Source of the DNA: Sphingobacterium hotanense
GTDB lineage: Bacteria > Bacteroidota > Bacteroidia > Sphingobacteriales > Sphingobacteriaceae
DNA length: 64,000 nt
Direction of reading: 5' to 3'
Assembly (NCBI RefSeq): GCF_008274825.1
Contig: NZ_CP030848.1
Coordinates: forward strand, 62,001 to 126,000
Shown: one piece after another, positions 16,448 through 26,146 of the stretch
How positions within the stretch are numbered: position 1 is the first letter of the stretch
Layout: each line of letters opens with the position of its first letter
Notes under the pieces: model-generated
Seen by the model: the letters and a program-made list of their open reading frames with translations, nothing else
Told to the model about the DNA's origin: nothing
The model's database searches: none
Position numbers and translations under genes: made by a program

Positions 16448-18352
16448 TTACCAACCTAGGTTCTGTACTAGATTTTTATTACTTAACAAGTTAGCGTCTC
16501 TGATAGGAAAGAAGTAGTCCTTCATCGAGAATTTCTGGGCATAAATCAATTGTTTTTTATAGTATGCCTCAACGGTTTGTCCAAAGACATTCCATCCTTC
16601 TATTGGTCTAGATAATTCATCCGGGGCAGTCTTCCAACGCTTTATATCCCAAAACCGCATACCTTCAAACGCTGTTTCAATCAATGTTTCCCGATGAATG
16701 ATATCACGCATCCCCGCCTGAGAGCTGTACTTGGTATTCGTTGCGAAATTGTCCCATGCATCACGAATGGTCGGCAAGCCGGCACGTTTTCGCACGATAT
16801 TGATATATTGGTGGACCTCTTCAGTAGGCCCTGCATTTTCATTCAAAGCTTCGGCGTACATCAGATATAAATGCGGAAGTCTAATTAAAGGCCAGGGATA
16901 ATTAACTGTCGAGTATCCTCCATTATTGGCTTGTGTACTTTGGTAATGGACAAGTTTTTTCACAAAATACCCTGTAATCGAGCCAAAGCTTCCTTTTTTT
17001 CCATTTTTTTGACCTAGTTTCCCTTCTACAAAGTAAATTCCGGAAGGAACTTCATCATTATAATAACCATGTCCGTACCAGACTCCTCCATCAAAACCCA
17101 ATGAGGCATAGAAACGCGGTTCACGATCGAAGTTGCTTTCCGCAGTTTCATAGTTCAAGCGAATTAGGCGCTGATCTTCAACACCCCCTACTCGAGTAGT
17201 GACATTCGTTTGCCACGTTTTATCTTCATCGATAGGTACACCATTTTTCGTATAGAACATATCAACTATTTTCAATGGCACTGCTAGTTCGTAAGTGACG
17301 TTTGGATTATCCAAATAGGTTGTCAAATTGGGCGTTGCCCAGAGCTGTAAGTTACTTGCAATGCTCTGCGTATTTGCCCAAATAATTTCCGAGTTCCAAC
17401 GTTCATTAAACGCATTGCGTAGTTTTAATTGTAGTTTTAATTGCTCAGATATATTCGTCGTTGCGCCCCCTGGTATAAATTCATATAACTTGATTCCTGC
17501 GTCATGACATTGATCGATGGCTTGTTTGCATGCATCGGCAGCAAGCTTCCATTTCTGTGCATCATAGACTTGATTAAATAACTGCAAACCATCGCGATTT
17601 CTTAATGCTGCTTGATCTTTATTTCCATTAAAAAGCGGACTTGCAGCGGTCAGTAAGACCTTTGCTTTTAAAGCATATACAATGGGTTTTGTAATACGCC
17701 CCATCATCCTAATCGGATCAGTAATTGTAGGTTGCAAATCATCCTTCACCTCATCTAACAGTTGAGCAATATATTGAAAACAGCTGTCCACTGGCGCTCT
17801 TGATATCTGAACATCTGCGACATTAATATCCACCGGTAAATTTTCTTTTACAAGTGGTATCGGACCATACATACGCACTAAATAGAAATGGTAATATGCT
17901 TTTAGAAATTTGACCTCAGCAATCCATTCTTTGCGCTCTTCTTCGGTCATATCTTTAACTCTATTGATATTTTCTAAAAAAATATTACAATCGCGCAGAC
18001 CTTTATACAAGTCGACCCATATCGCTTCTCCCGCCGGATTTATTGTTGTTTGGCGCCCATTGGCAATATCGAACATGATATGGCTAAATCGATAGCTGCC
18101 TGAAAGGTCATTCGTCCAGATTTCATCGCCAGCTAACATAGCCGGATCGCTTGCCATGCCTCCATCTTTGGGCATATATGAATAACAGGTGTACAAGTAT
18201 TTTTCTGCTTCCGATCGCATCGCGAAAGCGTGGTCTAGGGTTGGTATGTTATCAGGAATAATATCAAGATATCGATTACAAGCACCGAATGTCAGCGTCA
18301 AAACCAACAACATGACGGTCAGATACTTTTTATAAAAATTAAAGAATTTCAT
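16448..18352 (-). CDS. SusD/RagB-family nutrient-binding lipoprotein
   Basis: This is the outer-membrane lid partner of the SusC transporter: 634 residues, lipobox LTFGACNRYLD (Cys25), then the TPR-rich SusD fold. SusD marks are YLDIIPDNIPT at the mature start, LKAYYHFYLVRMYGPIPLV, and the C-terminal ETAFEGMRFWDIKRW. It lies 11 bases downstream of susC. The ligand is unknown. Confidence 0.93.
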   Translation of the reverse strand: MKFFNFYKKYLTVMLLVLTLTFGACNRYLDIIPDNIPTLDHAFAMRSEAEKYLYTCYSYMPKDGGMASDPAMLAGDEIWTNDLSGSYRFSHIMFDIANGRQTTINPAGEAIWVDLYKGLRDCNIFLENINRVKDMTEEERKEWIAEVKFLKAYYHFYLVRMYGPIPLVKENLPVDINVADVQISRAPVDSCFQYIAQLLDEVKDDLQPTITDPIRMMGRITKPIVYALKAKVLLTAASPLFNGNKDQAALRNRDGLQLFNQVYDAQKWKLAADACKQAIDQCHDAGIKLYEFIPGGATTNISEQLKLQLKLRNAFNERWNSEIIWANTQSIASNLQLWATPNLTTYLDNPNVTYELAVPLKIVDMFYTKNGVPIDEDKTWQTNVTTRVGGVEDQRLIRLNYETAESNFDREPRFYASLGFDGGVWYGHGYYNDEVPSGIYFVEGKLGQKNGKKGSFGSITGYFVKKLVHYQSTQANNGGYSTVNYPWPLIRLPHLYLMYAEALNENAGPTEEVHQYINIVRKRAGLPTIRDAWDNFATNTKYSSQAGMRDIIHRETLIETAFEGMRFWDIKRWKTAPDELSRPIEGWNVFGQTVEAYYKKQLIYAQKFSMKDYFFPIRDANLLSNKNLVQNLGW

Positions 18353-18363
18353 GGTCGTTCGAT

Positions 18364-21300
18364 TTAAAAGGTTAAATTAAGTCCAACATTTAATACTCTT
18401 TGCAGCGGATAGCCTAAACCGTTTCCGGCCATTTCCACATCCCATAGCTTGAAGTTGCTGAATAGCAATAGGTTCGATCCATTGACATACATGCGGAAAT
18501 TAGAAGCTTTTATGCGGTCGATGAATTTTTGGGGGAATGTATAGCCCAACTCGACTTGCTTAAGTCTAATGAAATTTCCATTGCGCATATACCAAGTGCT
18601 TGTTTGGCTATTGTTGATGTTGAGCGTATTGCTCAGGCGAGGCAATGTGGCATAAATATCTCGATTATCTTCCGACCAATAACTATCAGCGTACGCCTTT
18701 AATAGTTGATTCATGAATATTCTGCCTGAGCTAGCTTCCATTGTATTATAGTGGTAAGCCACGAATGGCGAAGTTGATCTCGGGTCAATCCAGAACGACT
18801 CGTTTGCTGAGCCTTGAAAAAAGGCCGATACGTCGACTTTCTTATAACTAAGTGAGAACCCGAATCCATAGATAATCTCCGGTACAGTCGGGTTGCCGAT
18901 AGGAACGCGGTCTGCTTCATTGATTTTACCATCCCTATTGACGTCAGTATACTTTATATCGCCACCACCGTATATTCCAAACTCTTGTCTAGGTGCATTA
19001 GCAGCCTCTTCATCATCTACGAATAGGCGTTCCGCGATGTAGCCATAAGTTTGGTTCAATGATGTCCCGACGCGCGAGCGCCATGTCTCAGCATATAGGG
19101 GTTCTTCATAGACCTCATATTTACTTGTGGCATAGGTAAAATTCGCCCTCACTGATGCCCATAGGTCTTTTGACCAAGCTTGTTGATAGTCAAACGATAC
19201 ATCCATACCCTTACCACTGGCCTTGCCAACATTTGACTTGGAGATACTGGATAATCCCATTGTATTTGGAATACTCGCGCGGTTCATCAGTATATTATCT
19301 CTTTTCTCTGTAAAATACTCTACAATTAGGTTAGCCTTGTTAAATAAACTAAGTTCCATCGCAGCGTTCTGTTTAGTAGCTCTTTCCCAAGTAATATTAG
19401 GATTGGCATAGCGAGTGACCAACACTCCATTTTTTGTTTCAGAAAGATCTTGTCCAAATCTTGCAGAACGAGACGCGTCATTCATAGCGACATTAGACAA
19501 ATAAAAGAATCGATCGCTCACATCTCCGATTTGATCATTTCCCACGAATCCATAAGTATATCTAAATCTGAGTTTACTAACGACATTTTGATAAGGCTCA
19601 AAGAACTTTTCATTCGAAACGCTCCATGCTAACCCTGCTGAAGGGAAGAATCCAAATCGATTTCTTGTATCAAAGCGCTCGGAACCGTTGTATCCAAAGT
19701 TGAACTCGGCGAAATAGCGACGGTCATAGGCGTAGGTAGCTCTTCCCGACAACCCCATGTTCCTTGAGGGCAAGGATTGAAGAAGATCTCCAGCATTGGC
19801 ATTTAAACTTTCTCTAGCTGTTGCCACCAGCAATGCCCCTATGTTATGTTTCTCGCCAAAGGTGCGGTTGTAGTTTAAAGCTGATTCAAAATAAAACATT
19901 GAATTTAATGTCTTCGGTCCTTCATTGAACCCTAAATACTCTGTTCCATTTAGGTTCATTTGATTGATTTTATAAGTATTTGCTATAAAATCATAGGATC
20001 CGACTTCGTAATAAAAAGGGTTGTAGGCACGCGTGTAGTAAAAATTAGAGAGACGGGTGAGGTTTAATAACCCTCTAATCGATAGGCCTTCGGTGATGCT
20101 ACTCAAGTCTTGCTTTAGTTCCAATTGAGCAAGCATCTGCGATCTACTTTGGTCTTTGTAGCCTTTTACCAAATCCGCATATGGATTAACATATCGGTTG
20201 TTCAAATCGTAATTACCGAACATGATATGCCCGACGTGTTGATGTTCTTCATCCAACGGATAATATGCTGGAAACAAAACGGGGTTAGAACGCATTACCT
20301 TTCGGTATAGGTCTTCTCCTCCATCAATTGGTCCCTTATAATCGTCGAAGTTTCCGCTAAGCCGAACAACCAATTCGGTACTTTTAGTTAGATTGATATT
20401 AACATTTGCGCGCAGGGAGTAACTTTTTAAGTCGATATTACTATTGAAATTATTGCGTTTATCAACATTCAGCATTCCATTATCTTGTGTAAAAGCACCA
20501 GCAACATAATAGCGAGCGACACCACCTCCTCCACTAACATTCAAGTTATACCGTTGGTTGTTTGTAAAGTCTTTAAAAAGCATTTTTCTCCAATCGTTTG
20601 CTGGATAAACTAAAGGATTGACGTTATTACGTGTGTTCTCTATCTTTTCCTCTAGATATGGCAATGGCGCCAATGCGTTACGGGTCGCCGTGGCTTCATT
20701 GGCCATTTCCATATAAGTAATTGGGTCTGCCAGATCAACATTCATGGTCGGTGCTGATGTCGAGTTCTCTGCCCTGATAGATATTTTTGCCCTGCCTTCT
20801 TTTCCCTGCTTGGTGATAACAAGGATAACGCCATTGGCTCCGCGAGCGCCGTAAAGTGCTGTAGCCGTAGCGTCTTTCATAACGGAAAAGGATTCGATAT
20901 CATCCGGCTGTAGCCTTGCCAAGTCTGTGGCCGTTAGTTCGATACCATCAATAAGAATTAATGGTCTAGTATTATTTCCAAAAGTTGTAATACCACGTAC
21001 GAAGAAATCGGCATTATCAGCACCAGGTTCCCCGCTTCGCTGGTAGGCTATCACGCCCGCAACACGGCCGGCAAGCGATTGTGTTAGATTGCTGGAAGGA
21101 ATCTTTAGATCCTTCGGACTTACGGTCGTTATTGACCCGATAACACTCTCCTTTTTCTGCGTTCCGAATGCCACAACTGCGACTTCTTCTAATGAATTCT
21201 GCGCATTTTCAACTAATTTGATTTGAAGTACACTTTCCTTTCCCACAACCACTTCCTGTGTCACATAACCAACTGAAGAAATAACTAGTACTTCAGAGTC

Positions 21301-21564
21301 ATCATTGATCTGGATTTCAAAGTTTCCATCTTTATCCGTTACTGCCCCTCGTGTAGACTCTTTAACTCGGACGCTAACTCCCACGACAGGTTTTCCGGAT
21401 TCATCGAAAATAGTTCCAGTCACAATCCGTTGGCTAGCCATTAAAACCATATCATTAGCGCTATTTTTTGTTTTTATTGGCACCCGACTATGGCCATCAT
21501 CCGCATAGCTGCATGTAGCACTATACATCAACATGTATGTGAGGAGCATGAATTTGTTTTTCAT
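18364..21564 (-). CDS. SusC/RagA-family TonB-dependent transporter
   Basis: This outer-membrane glycan importer has 1066 residues with a signal peptide. A carboxypeptidase-regulatory-like domain (VTGTIFDESGKPVVGVSVRV) is followed by the plug with VVAFGTQKKESVIGSI and VMKDATATALYGARGANGV, and a 22-strand barrel ending in VLNVGLNLTF. There is no N-terminal STN domain, so it is not coupled to an anti-sigma factor by that route. It heads the susC-susD-lipoprotein-lipoprotein operon. No enzyme follows. Confidence 0.95.
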   Translation of the reverse strand: MKNKFMLLTYMLMYSATCSYADDGHSRVPIKTKNSANDMVLMASQRIVTGTIFDESGKPVVGVSVRVKESTRGAVTDKDGNFEIQINDDSEVLVISSVGYVTQEVVVGKESVLQIKLVENAQNSLEEVAVVAFGTQKKESVIGSITTVSPKDLKIPSSNLTQSLAGRVAGVIAYQRSGEPGADNADFFVRGITTFGNNTRPLILIDGIELTATDLARLQPDDIESFSVMKDATATALYGARGANGVILVITKQGKEGRAKISIRAENSTSAPTMNVDLADPITYMEMANEATATRNALAPLPYLEEKIENTRNNVNPLVYPANDWRKMLFKDFTNNQRYNLNVSGGGGVARYYVAGAFTQDNGMLNVDKRNNFNSNIDLKSYSLRANVNINLTKSTELVVRLSGNFDDYKGPIDGGEDLYRKVMRSNPVLFPAYYPLDEEHQHVGHIMFGNYDLNNRYVNPYADLVKGYKDQSRSQMLAQLELKQDLSSITEGLSIRGLLNLTRLSNFYYTRAYNPFYYEVGSYDFIANTYKINQMNLNGTEYLGFNEGPKTLNSMFYFESALNYNRTFGEKHNIGALLVATARESLNANAGDLLQSLPSRNMGLSGRATYAYDRRYFAEFNFGYNGSERFDTRNRFGFFPSAGLAWSVSNEKFFEPYQNVVSKLRFRYTYGFVGNDQIGDVSDRFFYLSNVAMNDASRSARFGQDLSETKNGVLVTRYANPNITWERATKQNAAMELSLFNKANLIVEYFTEKRDNILMNRASIPNTMGLSSISKSNVGKASGKGMDVSFDYQQAWSKDLWASVRANFTYATSKYEVYEEPLYAETWRSRVGTSLNQTYGYIAERLFVDDEEAANAPRQEFGIYGGGDIKYTDVNRDGKINEADRVPIGNPTVPEIIYGFGFSLSYKKVDVSAFFQGSANESFWIDPRSTSPFVAYHYNTMEASSGRIFMNQLLKAYADSYWSEDNRDIYATLPRLSNTLNINNSQTSTWYMRNGNFIRLKQVELGYTFPQKFIDRIKASNFRMYVNGSNLLLFSNFKLWDVEMAGNGLGYPLQRVLNVGLNLTF

Positions 21565-22129
21565 AATTAAGGATTTAGTTGATTATCGTCAAATGCCGAA
21601 ATGACGAGGCTTTTAACAATTAATCGAATCATCATTGTTTAATTAGTTAAATAATAAAATTTTAAGGAAACACTAAGACCGTGCTTTGCTGACTAAGGCC
21701 ATAATGTGCACAATAACACAAAGTTTTGGTGTGCTTACATTTTATTTCTCTTAAAATTTAAATTAGTTATTCTCTAGGTTAAGTCGTTGTAGAGCCGTCA
21801 TGTTTTTCTATTTCATAATCTCCTTTCTTTTGAAGTCTAAAAAATAATTAGTGATGAAGCTTAATTGGTCGTTAAGTAAAAGCTGCTTGTCAATTGGTTT
21901 TACTTACACTAATTTAAGTTTGAAATCCGTTGAATAAAGGACGGTTTTTTAAGAAATTGATATTCTTAATCAGTTGAATAGCAACATGTTTATGTATGTA
22001 TTTGGCTGTATAACAGCATTTTACAATATTATTATTTTGTATAACAGAATAATTTCACGTTTTTCAGTCTTTAGAGGTCTTGCGATAAATGAACATCTGT
22101 TCTAAATAATTTCCATCAATAGAAAGCAT
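21565..22129. other. Non-coding stretch upstream of susC
   Basis: About 560 AT-rich bases with no credible ORF on either strand. It should hold the promoter of the minus-strand susC operon. I see no copy of the CTTGTATATACAAG palindrome found in the second SusCD locus. Confidence 0.5.
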
Positions 22130-22841
22130 TATCGTCTCCGCTATAACGACAAGCTTTGGGGCGAAGGGCGTTCAGATCAACCGTGCACTGCTGTCGCTGC
22201 GCTATTGGTTTGCCTATTTGAACAAAAGGGGCTCAGTATGGGTTATCCAGCAACTGGCCCACAGTTGAAAGGATTGACAAGGAGTGTACCGACGGGCTTA
22301 TTGGGAAGGGGCGAACTGGATAATTTCTTTGTAAGATATGCCGTGAAAGATGACCGTACCCGCCGAAATAGAATAATACTGAGACTATTGCTCTATCAGG
22401 CACTAACTTTGGAGGAACTGGAAACCCTACGGCCGCCCCCCCAACTACGAGCGGGTAAGATCACCATACCTGAAACCACCACCAGTACTTTACGTACATT
22501 GGAACTGAGACCCTTTCAGATACTTGACCTGCAGGAATATATCTTGATAATCTGTCTGGAGGATAGAAAAGACCGAACGTCTGTTTACCGGTAGAACAAC
22601 GTTGAGGACCTAAAGAATACGTTATTACATCTATGCCACGCACTTAGAAGGACCAATCCCCAAGGTAAGGCACGTCACACAGCTACGCCAGAACATGATA
22701 ATCGAATGGCTGAAGGAAAAGGGACTTCGGTAGGTACAGTAAATGGCCGGCCACCGTTATGTAAGTGCCACCGAAAGCTACCTGACGACCAGCTTCGAAG
22801 ATCTCCGGGAAGCTTTGAACAAGCATCATTCTTTGAAATAA
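22130..22841 (+). pseudogene. Decayed tyrosine recombinase/integrase
   Basis: The clearest piece (22205-22594) reads YAVKDDRTRRNRIILRLLLY, QALTLEELETL and RTLELRPFQILDLQEY, typical of the Bacteroidota tyrosine-recombinase core. After a stop and frame changes the C-terminus follows: MIIEWLKEKGLR, two in-frame stops, then MAGHRYVSATESYLTTSFED with the would-be catalytic Tyr, ending LNKHHSLK at 22841. The upstream part is also broken. It is clearly inactive and marks former mobile DNA next to the SusCD block. Confidence 0.75.
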
Positions 22842-23264
22842 ATAATCCCACCGATCGTCTGACCCTTATGCACCGTGGTGGCGGGAACATTCCACAGCGC
22901 TATCCGCCAGCACATTGCCGCTAGGGGTCAAAGAGCCTTCTTAGATCTCGGTTGCAACCCCCCAGATGCTCGAAGCTAAGTAACATAATGGGTCGAGGAT
23001 GAATATCCCTATGCTTCTGCGCAAGCGGGAGGAAAACGAGCCTTAAGCGTATGTTGCAAAAAGAGAAAATAGTATTCAAGGAACCGCTAAATTCGTTTTG
23101 TAAACTGTTGTTTTGAATGGTTTTGCTTATGTGGTTTTTACCTTAGCTTCTATCGCAATCTAATAGTTGGCGACAGTTGAGGAAGCCTATAAGTTGGGAT
23201 CATTTGCTTAATCCAGTCATGCATTAACTGTACTTTTCGAATGAAAGGGAGGAGTTATACCCCC
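22842..23264. other. No gene seen; debris downstream of the integrase remnant
   Basis: About 420 bases without a credible ORF, RNA gene or clear repeat. Codon-like stretches are broken by stops in all frames, consistent with continued decay of the element that held the recombinase. Confidence 0.5.
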
Positions 23265-24281
23265 CTACCCACTTACATATTTCCCAAAAGGGAGCTTTCT
23301 AATGGCAAACGTAATTACAATAGACGCCATAATCGTAGCAATGGTAGCTAAAGGAATTACCCATGCTGTACTCAGATATTTTGATATAAGCGGATGAAGG
23401 TAATTCAAAGGTATAATATGGCTTAGGTAGATACCGAAACTATACTTATCGACAAGGGATACCCCGCGAGGAACTTCGCCCTGTTTTGTTGACTCTTTTA
23501 TCAATAAGAACAATGCGCCAGCGGCGATAGCCGTCGTTACGAAGACATAATTGTAGAAAAATGCATCAAGCTTCTTCGCATGCTGGTTGAGTATATTTGT
23601 GCCTATTGCACCGATAACCACCATCAGTATAAATGCCGCAGCGAATATGAGTTGGTCTTTTTTGAATTCTGTTGCACGAACGCTCAAGTAGTAGCCGAAT
23701 ATCAGGTACCCAACATATCCGGAGAAGAACGTGAGGTCAAACTTGGGCATTGCTGCGTTCAAAGGCTTGCTCATAAAACACATGGACAACATCCATAGTG
23801 CGAGAAAGACTTCGATTTCTCTTTGCGTAGACTGTATGATAATTTTTCGAATGAAAGGTATGGCCAGGTAAAGTCCGATAATCATGTAGAGATACCATAA
23901 ATGGGCATTTGCACCATGTAGTATCTTATCTACGCTTATGGATAGGATTTTCTCTGTTGATAATAATTCAAACTTTGTATATCGGCAAAAGTAATACACG
24001 AGGTAGATTACAGTCCAAAATGCAAAGGGATAGAGTAGTTTGGGGATTCGCTTTTTGTAGAAAATCCACGTGTTCTCATCTTTTGGGATTAGTAAAGCGC
24101 CCGACAACATAACAAAAATGGGGACAGAACAGCGCGTGGCAGCATTTATCCAATTGGCATAGTTCCAATCAAAGGCCTTCGTGTCGATGTGGTACAAGAA
24201 TCCGGTAGACGCATGTATCAATACGACAAATATCGTGGCAATGACACGTAGATAAACGACATAGGAGCTTTTTTCTGCCAT
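23265..24281 (-). CDS. Acyltransferase 3 family membrane protein
   Basis: An integral membrane O-acyltransferase of 338 residues (PF01757 type, like OafA or WecH). The N-terminus SYVVYLRVIATIFVVLIHAS includes the conserved R..A...V..H pattern with the catalytic-type His. About ten hydrophobic segments follow. Members add acetyl or other acyl groups to polysaccharides, lipids or peptidoglycan. It is a single gene with its own flanking gaps, and the acceptor cannot be predicted. Confidence 0.85.
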   Translation of the reverse strand: MAEKSSYVVYLRVIATIFVVLIHASTGFLYHIDTKAFDWNYANWINAATRCSVPIFVMLSGALLIPKDENTWIFYKKRIPKLLYPFAFWTVIYLVYYFCRYTKFELLSTEKILSISVDKILHGANAHLWYLYMIIGLYLAIPFIRKIIIQSTQREIEVFLALWMLSMCFMSKPLNAAMPKFDLTFFSGYVGYLIFGYYLSVRATEFKKDQLIFAAAFILMVVIGAIGTNILNQHAKKLDAFFYNYVFVTTAIAAGALFLLIKESTKQGEVPRGVSLVDKYSFGIYLSHIIPLNYLHPLISKYLSTAWVIPLATIATIMASIVITFAIRKLPFGKYVSG

Positions 24282-24337
24282 GATGTAAAAGTAGGTATCA
24301 TCGCCAACTTTCTATGTCATCCGAACAATTTTTTGAA

Positions 24338-25081
24338 TTATCGTAGCGGTTTTCTCGATATGTAGACGATTGCGGTGTCTGTCGATGTTGGATAAATGGT
24401 TGTATTTCCTTTGGGCGTATGTTCAAAACGAGTACCCTCTGCTCCGACATAAAGTCGCCCTTTCTGATCTTTTACAATACAATTGATACGTGCCTGTCTT
24501 GGAAGATACACTTTTTCTTTCCTTCCATTCTCAACCCGATAAATCTGATCAGGGAGAGGAAGCTTGCTAATTGGATCTGTACCTGCCGACTCAAATTCCA
24601 GTTTATAAGCGACATCCGCTGATACATCCACCTTTGTTCGATTGAGCCTGGGTTCTTCTTCCAAATAGAGATATTTTGATTGGTGGGTCCAAGTTGTTCC
24701 TTCATCTTGCGAATAAAGAAAAGGGCCCCCAGCAATATCGCTAAAACTGCTTAAGGCCACCAGCTGATCCTTATGTTTCACAATCCCCGAGATACCTATG
24801 CTGCCACTAAAAACGCGACGCCAATCTTTCCCTTGGTTGGTTGTCAAATAGATATTTCCCTGTGTAGCAACCAAGAGAGAGTCTTCATAATTACCATAGA
24901 TTGCCGTTATACCGCGTTGTTGACCTGTGAGGATCAGCTTGTTCCAATCCGGGTGATTCATTTCTGGATCCTGTGGATTTGTGGTTGTTGTTTTTTCTTT
25001 TTCGCATGCGCAATAGAATGGGGCGACGAGCAAGGTGAGGAATACAAGTAAATTTCGAGAGGACATTAAGTTCAAATTCAT
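24338..25081 (-). CDS. Lipoprotein with sialidase-like (BNR) repeats, unknown function
   Basis: The signal peptide NLLVFLTLLVAPFYCACEKE ends in a lipobox, so the protein is exported and lipidated. The body has beta-propeller-like units such as NIYLTTNQGKDWRRV and FLYSQDEGTTWTHQ, which are Asp-box (BNR) motifs. At about 247 residues it is too short for a full sialidase, so binding or a partial propeller is more likely than catalysis. In-frame ATGs at 25087, 25081 and 25066 are all possible starts. Confidence 0.6.
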   Translation of the reverse strand: MNLNLMSSRNLLVFLTLLVAPFYCACEKEKTTTTNPQDPEMNHPDWNKLILTGQQRGITAIYGNYEDSLLVATQGNIYLTTNQGKDWRRVFSGSIGISGIVKHKDQLVALSSFSDIAGGPFLYSQDEGTTWTHQSKYLYLEEEPRLNRTKVDVSADVAYKLEFESAGTDPISKLPLPDQIYRVENGRKEKVYLPRQARINCIVKDQKGRLYVGAEGTRFEHTPKGNTTIYPTSTDTAIVYISRKPLR

Positions 25082-25263
25082 GGTCATAGTTCGGAAATTC
25101 CTTTTAAGTTAGAGCGACACTGTTAGCAATACTTTGACGAAAATAAATAAAAACAGTTGAAAATGCGAGCGTGATATTCCATAAGCGAGGAATTATTTAT
25201 ACCTTCCGTTGGGAGTATTTGCTGCTTTGGGTCAGCTAACCACCCTTTTTGACCTTTACCAAA

Positions 25264-25998
25264 ATGAGACATTTACTATATTCGTTTGCAATTCTATTCG
25301 TCTGCCTATTTAACTCTTGTCGCAGCAATTATCAGGTGCTGAACAAAGGTGTCGCTGGTAATAATTCATCCGATTTACTAGCTCGTGTGGATAAAGACGT
25401 GGTAGCCAATAAGCCAGATTTAGTGTTGATGATGGTCGGGACCAACGACATGGTCAATTCCGGAAAGTTCATGAGCACGCAGAAATATTTTGATAACCTC
25501 CGTAATATTATCCAGAAGATCAAAGCGGGAAACCCGAAGGTCCATATAGTTGTTTCGAGCATCCTACCTGTGGAAGAGGCTTATCTATTTAAGCGACACG
25601 ACCCCAGCAAATTTCCAATAAGACCTAATGATAAAATCGATGCGCTGAACGCCGAGCTGAAGAAGTTTGCCCTGGACCAAAAGCTTGACTTCATTCCCTT
25701 AAATGAAGAGTTCAAAAAGTACGGCTCTGATTATACGATAAAAGAATCCTTGTTGGTAAACAGTAAGAATTATACGGTTGACGATGGTGTGCATCCGACG
25801 GCGCAGGGCTACGAGCTTATCGGAAAGTACTTTGCTCAGCAATTGAAGGAAAAGAAACTGTTGAAGAGAAAGATGCTCATTTTGTGTTTTGGAGATAGTA
25901 TTACCTATGGTGCGTTTATGGAAGGAAAAGGTACCGCCGAGGGAAATACATATCCCGCCGTTTTACTGCGTAGTTTGACTGGGCGAAATACAAGATAA
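25264..25998 (+). CDS. SGNH/GDSL hydrolase lipoprotein with circularly permuted catalytic blocks
   Basis: A 244-residue lipoprotein (lipobox LFNSC, Cys19). Right after the signal peptide it begins with block II, NKGVAGN (Gly32), then block III MVGTNDM (Asn61) and block V DDGVHPTAQGY (Asp174, His177). The block I motif FGDSITYG with the catalytic Ser212, normally at the N-terminus, comes last, after the linker KEKKLLKRK. The protein ends SLTGRN-TR, which continues naturally into its own start SNYQVLNKG, so the order looks like a circular permutation. All four catalytic blocks are present. I place the start at the ATG at 25264. Substrate, probably an acylated carbohydrate or lipid, is unknown. 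Confidence 0.85.
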   Translation: MRHLLYSFAILFVCLFNSCRSNYQVLNKGVAGNNSSDLLARVDKDVVANKPDLVLMMVGTNDMVNSGKFMSTQKYFDNLRNIIQKIKAGNPKVHIVVSSILPVEEAYLFKRHDPSKFPIRPNDKIDALNAELKKFALDQKLDFIPLNEEFKKYGSDYTIKESLLVNSKNYTVDDGVHPTAQGYELIGKYFAQQLKEKKLLKRKMLILCFGDSITYGAFMEGKGTAEGNTYPAVLLRSLTGRNTR

Positions 25999-26146
25999 TT
26001 TTCTTTTGGGAAACTATCCCTTAGTTTTAAAGAAAAAACCAACAATTACAATTGCTTATTATAGGTCATTTTTGGCGTTCTATACAGTTTAAACAAATAA
26101 TGTCAGTATTTTAGTTGGCTAATAGTCAAGCGATAAAAGTATTGAT

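Noticed and set aside
22925..22990. tRNA-like sequence downstream of the integrase remnant
   Set aside because: A GGTTGCAACCC stretch resembles a T arm, but no acceptor stem or anticodon arm could be drawn.
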